From positions 28,988 to 92,987 of the forward strand of contig NZ_BJXA01000032.1 of assembly GCF_007990755.1 (NCBI RefSeq): a stretch of 64,000 nt of DNA, in the 5' to 3' direction. Positions 9,963 through 18,008 of this stretch are shown in pieces (positions within the stretch are counted from its first letter, which is position 1; each line of letters starts with the position of its first letter). Below the pieces are notes generated by a model. That model had not been told where the DNA came from, ran no database searches, and saw only the letters and a list, made by a program, of their open reading frames with translations. A program made the translations under genes and the position numbers. Source of the DNA: Nocardia ninae NBRC 108245 (GTDB lineage: Bacteria; Actinomycetota; Actinomycetes; Mycobacteriales; Mycobacteriaceae).

Positions 9963-11179
9963 GGCGCGCGTTCCTGATCCCCTTCGCCGCCTTGCTCGCG
10001 GCGGGCCTCACGGCCTGCGGATCCACCATGCCCGGGACCGTCGAACCCGCCGAGATCGACATTCGCACGCTCGATACCGGGTCCTACCCGACCGAGCCGC
10101 TCAATGCGCACGACGACGACTACAAACCGGATTTCATCACCATGCCGCACATCGCGGCGATGCGGTTGTCGGACTACGTGGTACCCGCCTACGAAATAGA
10201 CCCGAAACTGAAATACAGCCAGCTGCCGTTCGAGATCACCCGCGGCTCGCTGCCGTCCGAACTCGGCATCGAACCCGACCTGAAACCGATCGCCGCGCGG
10301 CACAAACTGCTGTTCGGCTTCCGGACAACCGGTTTCGATCAGAAGACGTCGATCATTCCGTCCGGCTGGCCGGTCAAGACCCGGCAGAACACCACGACCA
10401 TCTCGACGATGGTCATGCAGTTTCCCGACGTCGAGCGGGCAACGGCGGCAGCGGCCGAGTTCCATGACGCCGACCTCGCCGCCAACCGCGACAACCAGCG
10501 GGTGCCGCTGCCCAAGTACCCGGCGGCCCGGGCACAGTGGCGGCCGGATGCGCCGTTCCTGCGCACCACCCTCGCCCACGGCCCTTATGTCGTCGCACTG
10601 CTCGTCTCCTCCAACGGGCCGGACCTGCCCGCACTGACGGCGCTCGCCGAAAAGACCTACGACATTCAGCTTCCGGTGCTGGACCAGCTGAAGCCGCTCA
10701 CCGAAGAAGAGACCTATCAGCTGCCATGGGACCCGGATCATCTGCTGAGCCGCGCATTGAATCCGAACAAATTCGAACGACCGGCGATAGGCACGCAAGC
10801 GCTCTACAATTTGCGCGGAATCGTCCAGTACGCCGATGATTTGAGCGTCGCGAAACAGCGCTTCAGCGCGATGAACGCCGACCGCTTCGCCGTATCCGAC
10901 GGAACAATCGTGGCCCGCACACCCGACGCGGCGGCGGCGAAGAGAATTGTCGCCGAAAGGCTCACACCCGCCCCGGTCGCGAACGATGCCGCAGCACCAC
11001 CGAATGTGCCGGATTCGGCCTGCGTCGAGCACAGGCAAGAGGCCTTCAACTTCGAGATGAAGCGATTCACCTGTGTCGTCGCTTACCGCCAATACGCGGG
11101 ATTCGTGACCGGCAACCAGTTGCTCGACGTCCACCAACGCGCCGCCGCGCAGTACGCAATCTTCGCCAACAGCCGGTAA
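9959..11179 (+). CDS. DUF7373-like lipoprotein 3 (pair B, copy 1)
   Basis: This 406-residue exported lipoprotein has lipobox LTAC and mature start EIDIRTLDTGSYPTEPL, which matches the gene at 14142 (EIDVRSLDVGQYSTEPL). It starts by a 4-base ATGA overlap with lipoprotein 2, so translation is coupled. Subgroup-B features are the ARHKLLFGF segment, absent from subgroup A, then a KYPAARAQWRP motif and the ending QRAAAQYAIFANSR. A longer in-frame ORF from 9809 is only an upstream extension through lipoprotein 2. Function is unknown. Confidence 0.75.
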   Translation: MRRAFLIPFAALLAAGLTACGSTMPGTVEPAEIDIRTLDTGSYPTEPLNAHDDDYKPDFITMPHIAAMRLSDYVVPAYEIDPKLKYSQLPFEITRGSLPSELGIEPDLKPIAARHKLLFGFRTTGFDQKTSIIPSGWPVKTRQNTTTISTMVMQFPDVERATAAAAEFHDADLAANRDNQRVPLPKYPAARAQWRPDAPFLRTTLAHGPYVVALLVSSNGPDLPALTALAEKTYDIQLPVLDQLKPLTEEETYQLPWDPDHLLSRALNPNKFERPAIGTQALYNLRGIVQYADDLSVAKQRFSAMNADRFAVSDGTIVARTPDAAAAKRIVAERLTPAPVANDAAAPPNVPDSACVEHRQEAFNFEMKRFTCVVAYRQYAGFVTGNQLLDVHQRAAAQYAIFANSR

Positions 11180-11255
11180 TGCGACGCCGCCGTCCCATCC
11201 CGAGCGGTCCAGTATGCTGCCGCGTGGGGAGCACCGACTCAGGAGATTGTGGATC

Positions 11256-12809
11256 ATGGCGATAAGCCCCGGCACCATCGTGGGCGGGTACCGCATCCAG
11301 GGCGTGCTCGGTGCGGGCGGCATGGGCACCGTTTACCTGGCCAAACATCCCAGCCTGCCGCGGATGGACGCGCTGAAGGTGCTCAGCGGCGAACTCAGCA
11401 ACGACCACGAATTCCGCACCCGCTTCGAGCGCGAAGCCAATCTCGCCGCCGGACTCGACCATCCGAACATCGTGTCGGTCTACAACCGTGGCGAAGAAGA
11501 CGGCCGGCTGTGGATCGCCATGCAGTACGTCGACGGCACCGACGCCTCCGCGGAACTGACCCGCGACCGGCATTCGATGAATCCGCTACGCGCGCTACGC
11601 ATTACCACCGAGGTGGGCAAAGGCCTCGACTACGCGCACCGAAAAGGCTTGCTGCACCGCGACGTCAAGCCCGCCAACTTCCTGCTCTCCTCCAGCGAGG
11701 GTGACGAAGAACGCGTCCTGCTCACCGATTTCGGCGTCGCCAAATCCAACGACGACACCACCGAACTCACCCAGACCGGCAGCTTCGTCGCCACCATCGC
11801 CTACGCCCCGCCCGAACAGCTGGTCGGCGGCCACCTCGACCATCGTGCCGACATCTACAGCCTCGCCTGCGCCTTCTTCAAGCTGCTCACCGGCCGAAAC
11901 CCTTACCCGGCAACGCAACCCGCGCTGGTCATGATGGGCCACCTGCACGAGCCACCCCCGCTGGCCACCGCCGTCGACCCCGGGCTACCGCCCGCCATCG
12001 ATCATGTCTTCGCCAAGGCGCTGGCGAAAGACCCCACCGACCGGTACAACACCTGCCGCGAATTCACCGACGCGGCCGCGAGCGCGCTCATCCCGGGGCA
12101 CAATCCCGCCCCCACGAACACCTCGCCGACCTATCCCATCCAGGTCTTCGATCCGCGGCCGAATACCGACCCGCGCGTAGCGGTTTCGTCACCACACGCA
12201 GTGGTGTCCGCTCCGCCCAGTTCTCGGAAACGGTGGTTCGTCGGCGCAGGTGCCGGTGCAGTCGTCGTCGCCTTGGCCGTAGGCATCGGGATTTGGACGT
12301 TGGGCGGGAACGACTCCGCCAATACCAGTGCCGCCACCGGCACTGTCTCGGCCGGTTCGACCGTCGCGGTGAGTTCGTTGCCGTCGATCGAACAGGCCCG
12401 GGCTACCAATCCGGCGTTCCGCGGCAAGACCATCACCGTGGTGGATGTGCCACGGAGCAAACAGGTCTCGATTTTCCTGGGCGGTTCGGCGCAGACGAAG
12501 TTCCTCGAAGACTTGGGTTTCGTCTATAACCCCAACTACCCCAAACAGGGTGATGAGACGTTGCGCGTGCTGCCCAACGCCGAGTCGCTCGAGGTCAACG
12601 CGGACAGCTTCGTGCTAGCGGTGCGGACCGACGAAGACGCTGGCAGCGGCGGGCTGCGCGGACTGCCCTATCAGGTCGCGGGTACTCGGGCCACGGTCAT
12701 CCCGCTGGACGATGCCGAAGCTGTAGCGGCGTTCCGCAATTGGGGTGCCGGCTCGGAGCAGGTGTTGCTCGACAAGCTGGTGCCGCTGCTGCAGAAGCGG
12801 GTGAAGTAG
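11256..12809 (+). CDS. Receptor-type Ser/Thr protein kinase (PknB family)
   Basis: This 517-residue membrane kinase has the Gly loop GAGGMGTVY at 19-27, catalytic Lys41 (ALKVL), HRDVKPANFL with Asp136 and Asn141, DFG at 158-160, and the P+1 region with APPEQ at 184-188. All are intact, so it should be active. A juxtamembrane Pro/Ser/Thr linker (about 285-325) leads to one membrane helix (about 327-349). The external domain of about 165 residues has no PASTA repeats and no fold I recognise. ATG 11256 is chosen because AGGAG lies 10 bases upstream and the kinase fold starts at once. It sits between two copies of a lipoprotein pair and near FHA proteins. Sensing of those lipoproteins by the external domain is an attractive but unproven idea. 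Confidence 0.92.
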   Translation: MAISPGTIVGGYRIQGVLGAGGMGTVYLAKHPSLPRMDALKVLSGELSNDHEFRTRFEREANLAAGLDHPNIVSVYNRGEEDGRLWIAMQYVDGTDASAELTRDRHSMNPLRALRITTEVGKGLDYAHRKGLLHRDVKPANFLLSSSEGDEERVLLTDFGVAKSNDDTTELTQTGSFVATIAYAPPEQLVGGHLDHRADIYSLACAFFKLLTGRNPYPATQPALVMMGHLHEPPPLATAVDPGLPPAIDHVFAKALAKDPTDRYNTCREFTDAAASALIPGHNPAPTNTSPTYPIQVFDPRPNTDPRVAVSSPHAVVSAPPSSRKRWFVGAGAGAVVVALAVGIGIWTLGGNDSANTSAATGTVSAGSTVAVSSLPSIEQARATNPAFRGKTITVVDVPRSKQVSIFLGGSAQTKFLEDLGFVYNPNYPKQGDETLRVLPNAESLEVNADSFVLAVRTDEDAGSGGLRGLPYQVAGTRATVIPLDDAEAVAAFRNWGAGSEQVLLDKLVPLLQKRVK

Positions 12810-12957
12810 CCCGAGCGGTATCGCGGGGCAACCACTTCGAATGCTATGTTGCCGACTGCGATACGTCGTCGCCGCAGGCTTGACCAGCGCGCGAACGTAT
12901 TCCGGGGGGATCGCTGTTCGTCGGATGCCCTCCGCTTGCCGGTCGATGGAGGGAACG

Positions 12958-14145
12958 ATGCGGAGACCACTCAGAATGCTGGCAGCCGGACTGGTCGCCT
13001 TGTCGGTGAGCGCAGCTGGGTGTGGGTCGGATTCACCGCCGCCGACGCCGGTCGTTGATGTCAGCCACCTCGACGTTGGTAGCTACGCAACCGCACCACG
13101 CGAAATCGGCAAGCCCGGATTCGACCGCGCGAGATTGAGCGAAGGCCAACGCCTCGCCAGCTTTGTTCCGTTGCCGATGGACATCGACCCGCGATTCACC
13201 GTCCAGTCCGGCTCCGGCACCAACGTCACCCTGGGATTCATCGAAACCGTCTATGCCCTCGAACTTTCCGCCGACCCTTTCCGGGCGATCACACCAGGCT
13301 TCATAGCGGGCTTCTACAGCCTCGGATATTCCGAGAGCGATATATTGATCGCCACGTCACTCACGAATACCGTGCTGTTGTTCTCCGATCAGCAGGCCGC
13401 CACACTGGCCGCACCGGCTCTCGCACAGGCAGTCGCCGAGAAGAAGGGACTGAGCGCACCCGTCGCCATCGGCAACCGTCCGGATGCATTCGCGTTCTGG
13501 AAACCGGGGACTCAGGAGCTTTACGCGTTCCAGGCGAGCGGGCAGTACGTCATCTACACCACGATCAGAGATCGAGCCAAGATCCTGCTCGAGACCACCG
13601 ATCTACCCGCCATGGTCGCGCTCACCGAGAAGAGCTTCGATACGGTGGGTACCCGGCTTCGCGAGTTCCGCCCGACGCCACGGGACAAGCTGACAGATGT
13701 CCCTCTCGACCGCGACGGCATGCTCGGGCGTTCATTGACTCGACCGAGAGAAGACGATTGGAGCAATCCTCCCGGCCTCTACGACCGCACCGGTGCGCTC
13801 CATATGAGCGATGATCCGCTGAGCGATAAGAAGCTCTTCGAGGAAGCCGGGGTCGACTGGATAGCGAACTCCGCCGGAAACGTCTACCGGGCCGAGGATT
13901 CAGCAGGCGCGCAACTCATTCGGGACCGGCACAGTGAATTGAGCAAACTATATCGCCGGATCGACCCGCCGAAGAATCTGCCCGACGCACGCTGCCGTGA
14001 GTTCCGGGCGAAGAATTCGCTCGTCCTCAGATTCCATTGCGTGGTGTCCTACGACCGCTATACCGCAGAGGTGCGGTCGGGCCAGCTGATCGATGTACAG
14101 CAACGGATCTCGGCGCAGTACGCGATTCTCACGAAAGCGAAATGA
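12958..14145 (+). CDS. DUF7373-like lipoprotein 4 (pair A, copy 2)
   Basis: This 395-residue exported protein has the signal peptide and lipobox region SAAGC, which is non-ideal at -3. Its mature start VVDVSHLDVGSYATAPRE and the later sequence FVPLPMDIDPRF match lipoprotein 2 closely. ATG 12958 has GGAGGGA eight bases upstream. Its stop overlaps the ATG of lipoprotein 5 (ATGA at 14142-14145), the same junction as in the first pair. Codon use and GC match the neighbours, so the duplication is not recent. Function is unknown. Confidence 0.74.
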   Translation: MRRPLRMLAAGLVALSVSAAGCGSDSPPPTPVVDVSHLDVGSYATAPREIGKPGFDRARLSEGQRLASFVPLPMDIDPRFTVQSGSGTNVTLGFIETVYALELSADPFRAITPGFIAGFYSLGYSESDILIATSLTNTVLLFSDQQAATLAAPALAQAVAEKKGLSAPVAIGNRPDAFAFWKPGTQELYAFQASGQYVIYTTIRDRAKILLETTDLPAMVALTEKSFDTVGTRLREFRPTPRDKLTDVPLDRDGMLGRSLTRPREDDWSNPPGLYDRTGALHMSDDPLSDKKLFEEAGVDWIANSAGNVYRAEDSAGAQLIRDRHSELSKLYRRIDPPKNLPDARCREFRAKNSLVLRFHCVVSYDRYTAEVRSGQLIDVQQRISAQYAILTKAK

Positions 14146-15410
14146 GCCGCATGATCAACCTACGTATGCGGCACGTGCCCGCTGCCCTCGTGCTGCTCAT
14201 CGCCACCGGGTGCGGCGCGCCGATGACCGGGACACCGCAGCCAGGTGAGATAGATGTCCGTTCCCTCGACGTCGGCCAATACTCTACGGAGCCGCTGGAT
14301 ACCTACTCCGAATACGCGCACTCGGTGCGCCGCGGAACAGCACTGGCGATCTCGCGCCTGGCAAACCATGTGGTGACCGGTATCGATATCGACGCCAAGC
14401 TGCGCTACGGCACCGGCGTGCAGGAAATCGCCAAGCCCGACGATGTCAAGAACGTCCTGGCGGAACCGGGTGTATCGATCGCGGCTCGGCACAAGATGCT
14501 GTTCGGATTCGCTTCCGGTAGTAGCGATTTCCGGGCGGAGCCGCACGTGGCCGTGGCGCCGGATGCGACGCTCACCACCGTGGCGGTCATGCAGTTTCCT
14601 GACCCAGGGTCCGCAGAACGGGCTGCGGCCGAATTCGAAGAGGCTGACTTCTCCGTGGCTTCGGACCAGAACGAGCGTGTGCAGCTCGCGAAGCACCCAC
14701 GGGCGCATTCCCATTGGCGGCCCGGCACTCCGACGATCGGTTCGGTCGTCGCGCACGGAAACTATGTGGTCAATACCTTTATCTCCACAGCCAGGCCCGA
14801 CCTCGCCGACCTGACCGCCCTTGCCGAGAAGGTCTACACGGCACAGCTGCCGATGCTCGACACCCTCGCGCCCCTGTCGGCCGAACAGGCCCTGCGATTG
14901 GACCTCGACCCCGAGGGTGACATTCGTCGAATCCTCAATCCAGGCAAACTCGATATACCCAGTGTCGGCAGTCTCGCGGCATACAAACTGCAAGGATTTC
15001 TACATTGGCAGACAGACCGCACTGCGGCGAAAGATCTTTACGCACACGGTGAACGTTTCGTCTTCTCGAGCGCCTACTCGTCGACAACGAACAGCTACAC
15101 CAGGGGAATCGCCCAAAGCTTCGGTAAGGGCATCGGCAGATTCTTGGACGGAGCCATTCTGATCCGAGCGCGGGATATCGACTCGGCGCAGGCTCTTTGG
15201 TCGAAGATTCTCGACGCACCGGATACGAGTCAGGCACCGCCCAGAGTTCCGAACAGTAAATGCGCCGAGCTTCCGACGGAGGGGTACGTCAGGGACTGGG
15301 TTTGCGCCGTTCGGTACCGCAACTACGTGGGCTATGTCTGGAGCACCCAACTGCAGGACACACAGCAGCGCGCGGCCGCTCAGTACGCACTGCTCGCCAA
15401 CAGCCAGTAG
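14142..15410 (+). CDS. DUF7373-like lipoprotein 5 (pair B, copy 2)
   Basis: This 422-residue exported lipoprotein has the lipobox region IATGC. The mature start shares GEIDVRSLDVGQYSTEPLD with lipoprotein 3, and the subgroup-B ARHKMLFGF segment is present. It has a Ser/Thr/Tyr-rich insertion around 300-325 (SSAYSSTTNSYTRG) not found in copy 1. It starts by ATGA overlap with lipoprotein 4 and ends QRAAAQYALLANSQ. No clear terminator follows; 390 non-coding bases separate it from esxU. Function is unknown. Confidence 0.74.
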   Translation: MSRMINLRMRHVPAALVLLIATGCGAPMTGTPQPGEIDVRSLDVGQYSTEPLDTYSEYAHSVRRGTALAISRLANHVVTGIDIDAKLRYGTGVQEIAKPDDVKNVLAEPGVSIAARHKMLFGFASGSSDFRAEPHVAVAPDATLTTVAVMQFPDPGSAERAAAEFEEADFSVASDQNERVQLAKHPRAHSHWRPGTPTIGSVVAHGNYVVNTFISTARPDLADLTALAEKVYTAQLPMLDTLAPLSAEQALRLDLDPEGDIRRILNPGKLDIPSVGSLAAYKLQGFLHWQTDRTAAKDLYAHGERFVFSSAYSSTTNSYTRGIAQSFGKGIGRFLDGAILIRARDIDSAQALWSKILDAPDTSQAPPRVPNSKCAELPTEGYVRDWVCAVRYRNYVGYVWSTQLQDTQQRAAAQYALLANSQ

Positions 15411-15800
15411 TACGTCGACTCCGGCCACACCCCGGCTCTTTCCTTGCCGATATACCCACGATCTGCTGTAGCGGGAGCCATAGTGGTTGGGTAAGGTACA
15501 ACCAGCCAGCCCACTCGCCAATCAGAACATCAGCGAGCAGGGGGAAGGAGGGGAGCCGAGCGCTGGCGCTGCAAACATGCCATATCGACCACGTCCATAG
15601 CCTGACGAGCGGCCCATACGCGGCCCCGCCAGCACGGGCGGGCAGGTCGAAGGACGCTGGAGTCTGGTCTCCGTTGGGGGAGATCCAAACTTTCTCGAGT
15701 CGGATGGAACCGATCAGACCTACCGAGCGTCCAATCAGATGTACAGGCCAACTGGGGGCTTCTGCCGTTGGCCGAGACGGGAAACCGAGAAGGAGCCAAA
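15411..15800 (+). other. Non-coding stretch upstream of the esx pair
   Basis: No convincing gene is seen in either strand. A small inverted repeat (TGGTTG, 9-base spacer, CAACCA) lies at 15484-15504 after the last lipoprotein. The remaining 300 bases probably hold the esxU promoter and a long 5' leader. A good ribosome site (AAGGAG) precedes esxU. Confidence 0.5.
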
Positions 15801-16118
15801 ATGGCAGGACAGCTCGAAGCGAACGAAATCCTCATCGAGAAGTTCGCACAAAACGCCAGGGATCGTCACGCTGACCTGATGAAGGCGATCACCCTGCTGG
15901 ATAAGAAGTCGGACGACACGACCATGACCTGGCAGGGCCAGGCACGGGCGGCGTTCGATGCGCTGATGGACAACTACTTCGCCCAGGCGCGCAAGCTGAA
16001 CGACACGCTGGACCAGACCGCCGACAAGCTCAGCAAGGCGGGTAAGTCCTTCGCGGCTCAGGACGAGCAGTTCGCCCAGCAGGTGGCACAGCAGGCCTCC
16101 AGCCTGAACCTGCCCTGA
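15801..16118 (+). CDS. esxU: WXG100 protein, EsxU-like (CFP-10 side)
   Basis: This 105-residue helical hairpin protein has the turn motif WQG in TMTWQGQARAAFD. M. tuberculosis EsxU (Rv3445c) is also 105 residues and precedes the 100-residue EsxT, as here. It should pair with the next protein and be exported by the ESX-4 machine. The C-terminus (FAQQVAQQASSLNLP) has no clear YxxxD/E secretion signal; a Phe occupies the likely Tyr position. ATG 15801 follows AAGGAG at a good distance; an upstream in-frame ATG at 15768 lacks this. The esx pair faces eccC here, whereas in mycobacteria it is co-directional with it. Confidence 0.85.
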   Translation: MAGQLEANEILIEKFAQNARDRHADLMKAITLLDKKSDDTTMTWQGQARAAFDALMDNYFAQARKLNDTLDQTADKLSKAGKSFAAQDEQFAQQVAQQASSLNLP

Positions 16119-16158
16119 TCGCTCAGCCGAACCACCAGATACCAAGGAGAAGCTCCAG

Positions 16159-16461
16159 ATGGTAGCAAACGACCCAAGCACAATTTCCTCCAACTTCGGC
16201 GCGGTCGAGGCTGGCGCGCAGTCCATCGTGGCCGAAGCGCGGAACATCACGGCCATGCTCGAGGATTTCCACAAGCAGGTCACCGACTTCGTGACCAACT
16301 ACTGGAAGGGTGACGCCAACGAGGCCTTCGCTCAGCTCCAGTCGCAGTGGAACACCAGCGTCACCCAGCTGAACGCCACGCTGGAGACCGCCGGTCGGGC
16401 TGTCAGCAGCGGTAACACCGATCTGCAGGCCACCGACACCAGCTTGGCAAACCTCTTCTGA
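16159..16461 (+). CDS. esxT: WXG100 protein, EsxT-like (ESAT-6 side)
   Basis: This 100-residue protein has the WKG turn motif in TNYWKGDANEAFAQLQ between two predicted amphipathic helices; the family length is 95-105. It follows esxU by 40 bases with its own AAGGAG ribosome site. It is the predicted heterodimer partner of EsxU and an ESX-4 substrate. The C-terminus ends LANLF without a YxxxD/E motif. A strong hairpin terminator follows at 16477-16517. Confidence 0.86.
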   Translation: MVANDPSTISSNFGAVEAGAQSIVAEARNITAMLEDFHKQVTDFVTNYWKGDANEAFAQLQSQWNTSVTQLNATLETAGRAVSSGNTDLQATDTSLANLF

Positions 16462-16476
16462 GATCCTGTCTCGGCC

Positions 16477-16517
16477 AATTCGGGCCCCCGGCAAGCATAT
16501 TGCCGGGGGCCCGAATT
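16477..16517. terminator. Perfect 18-bp stem hairpin between esxT and Rv3446c-like gene
   Basis: The arms AATTCGGGCCCCCGGCAA and TTGCCGGGGGCCCGAATT are exactly complementary around a 5-base loop. The hairpin lies between two convergent genes (stops at 16461 and 16551), so it can end transcription from both sides. It has no long T tract, as is common in high-GC actinobacteria. Confidence 0.82.
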
Positions 16518-16550
16518 ATGTGAACTGCCGCAGTGCTACCGCACCAGAAT

Positions 16551-18008
16551 TCACGGAATCACGCGGACCGAACTACCGAAGGTCTCGCACGTAGTCGAGA
16601 GCGCCTGCCAATTGTTGTCGGCATATTGGCAGCCGATGCTGACCTGAATTCCATACTCCAGCAGCACATGCCAGCGGACAGTAGAACCGTCACCGGGCCG
16701 TTCGGTATACGCGAGAGTGGATCGTCCCCCGTAGACGACATCGCGTTTGAGCTCGGACATCACCCCGGCCGGCCGTTGCTTCATCTGCGTCTCGAGCCGC
16801 GCCGCAACCTGCTCATAGCTCGACCCCGGCGCTACCGGCGTTTGCGTCACTGTGACACGTAGCCGGGCACCATCGTCCGGGGACAGCTCGACCCGGGACC
16901 TACCGCTGGTGTCGGGAGCCGACGCCATATGCCAACCAGCCGGCACCTGAAAACGAATGCGCCCATACGTTTCCGGCCCGATGGCAACAGTGCTGCTAGG
17001 CGGGCCGGCGGTACTGCTCGGCACCGATTCGCTACTCGGCGCCGAGGTGCCAGGCGCGGCAGTCGGACCGTCATCGGGTCCATTCAGCAGCACAACCCCG
17101 CCGACGATAGCGGCACCGACAACGACAATCGCAGCAACAGCCGCGCTCACATAACCGAGCCCGTTGCGCCGAGGCTGTTGCGCCGCAGCACGTTCGCGCA
17201 GCGGCTGCATCCATTCGGTCTGCGGCAGCGCGGCCGGCAACTCCGGTTGCTGGATCGGTTCGGTCTGGTGCCCGCGGATCAGATCGGGCCCGGTCAGCGC
17301 CCGCAGCGCGACACCCGGTCCACACCGCTGCTGCACGGCCGCGCGAAGTACATCGAGTTTCGCCGCATCGGTGACACCCACCGACTGCGCCAGATCGGCA
17401 GGCTGACCATCGAGCAGCCGGTCGAGCAGCGCGCACAGGGTGGTGAAGCCGCTGGATTCCGGCAGTATCTCGGCGAGCGCGAGAGTTGGCGCATGTTCAC
17501 ACGATTCGACGTGTACACCCTGATGGCTGCGGATGACCGTGCTGGCCGTGGTGGTGAGCGCACCGAATTCCAGCACCAATGTGCGCCGACTGTGGCTGGT
17601 GCCCTCGTCCGACGCGACGGCCCGCACCGCCAACTCCTCGAACACCACGTCCGTGGTGAACCGCCGAGCCGCCTGGTCGAGCACGGAACGACGCGACGCA
17701 CCCCATTCCGTCGGACAGATCACCGTGATCCGCTCGCACGGCGCGCTGACGCGCAAATTCTCCAACACGGCGCCGAACACCGCGACCAGACCGTCGACCA
17801 CGGACGGAACGCGCGGCAGCAACGCGACGGCCTCGGCGGGCACGTACTGCACCACGGAACTCACCTGTGTCGGCGGGGTCAGCGACTCCCCGACCACCAG
17901 GTCGAACCCGTTGCTGCCCAACACGATCGACGGTGCCACGTCCCAGTGCGTCGTCGCGCCACGCGCCCAGACGCGCGTGTCGGTGACCACCAGCTCGACG
18001 GTAGCCAT
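16551..18008 (-). CDS. Type VII secretion-associated protein, Rv3446c family
   Basis: The 485-residue product has an N-terminal half (1-280) resembling a divergent actin/Hsp70-like fold. It has one membrane helix at about 287-312 (GYVSAAVAAIVVVGAAIVGG), then a Ser/Pro-rich linker and an external domain of about 140 residues. That external domain (RIRFQVPAGWHM, then LEYGIQVSIGCQY and a terminal Cys) matches the C-terminal domain of the Rv3446c family. In mycobacteria this gene follows eccC4 in ESX-4, as here. Its ATG overlaps the eccC stop (ATGA, 18005-18008), so the two are translated together. The biochemical role is unknown; it probably bridges cytoplasm and cell wall next to the secretion pore. 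Confidence 0.85.
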   Translation of the reverse strand: MATVELVVTDTRVWARGATTHWDVAPSIVLGSNGFDLVVGESLTPPTQVSSVVQYVPAEAVALLPRVPSVVDGLVAVFGAVLENLRVSAPCERITVICPTEWGASRRSVLDQAARRFTTDVVFEELAVRAVASDEGTSHSRRTLVLEFGALTTTASTVIRSHQGVHVESCEHAPTLALAEILPESSGFTTLCALLDRLLDGQPADLAQSVGVTDAAKLDVLRAAVQQRCGPGVALRALTGPDLIRGHQTEPIQQPELPAALPQTEWMQPLRERAAAQQPRRNGLGYVSAAVAAIVVVGAAIVGGVVLLNGPDDGPTAAPGTSAPSSESVPSSTAGPPSSTVAIGPETYGRIRFQVPAGWHMASAPDTSGRSRVELSPDDGARLRVTVTQTPVAPGSSYEQVAARLETQMKQRPAGVMSELKRDVVYGGRSTLAYTERPGDGSTVRWHVLLEYGIQVSIGCQYADNNWQALSTTCETFGSSVRVIP

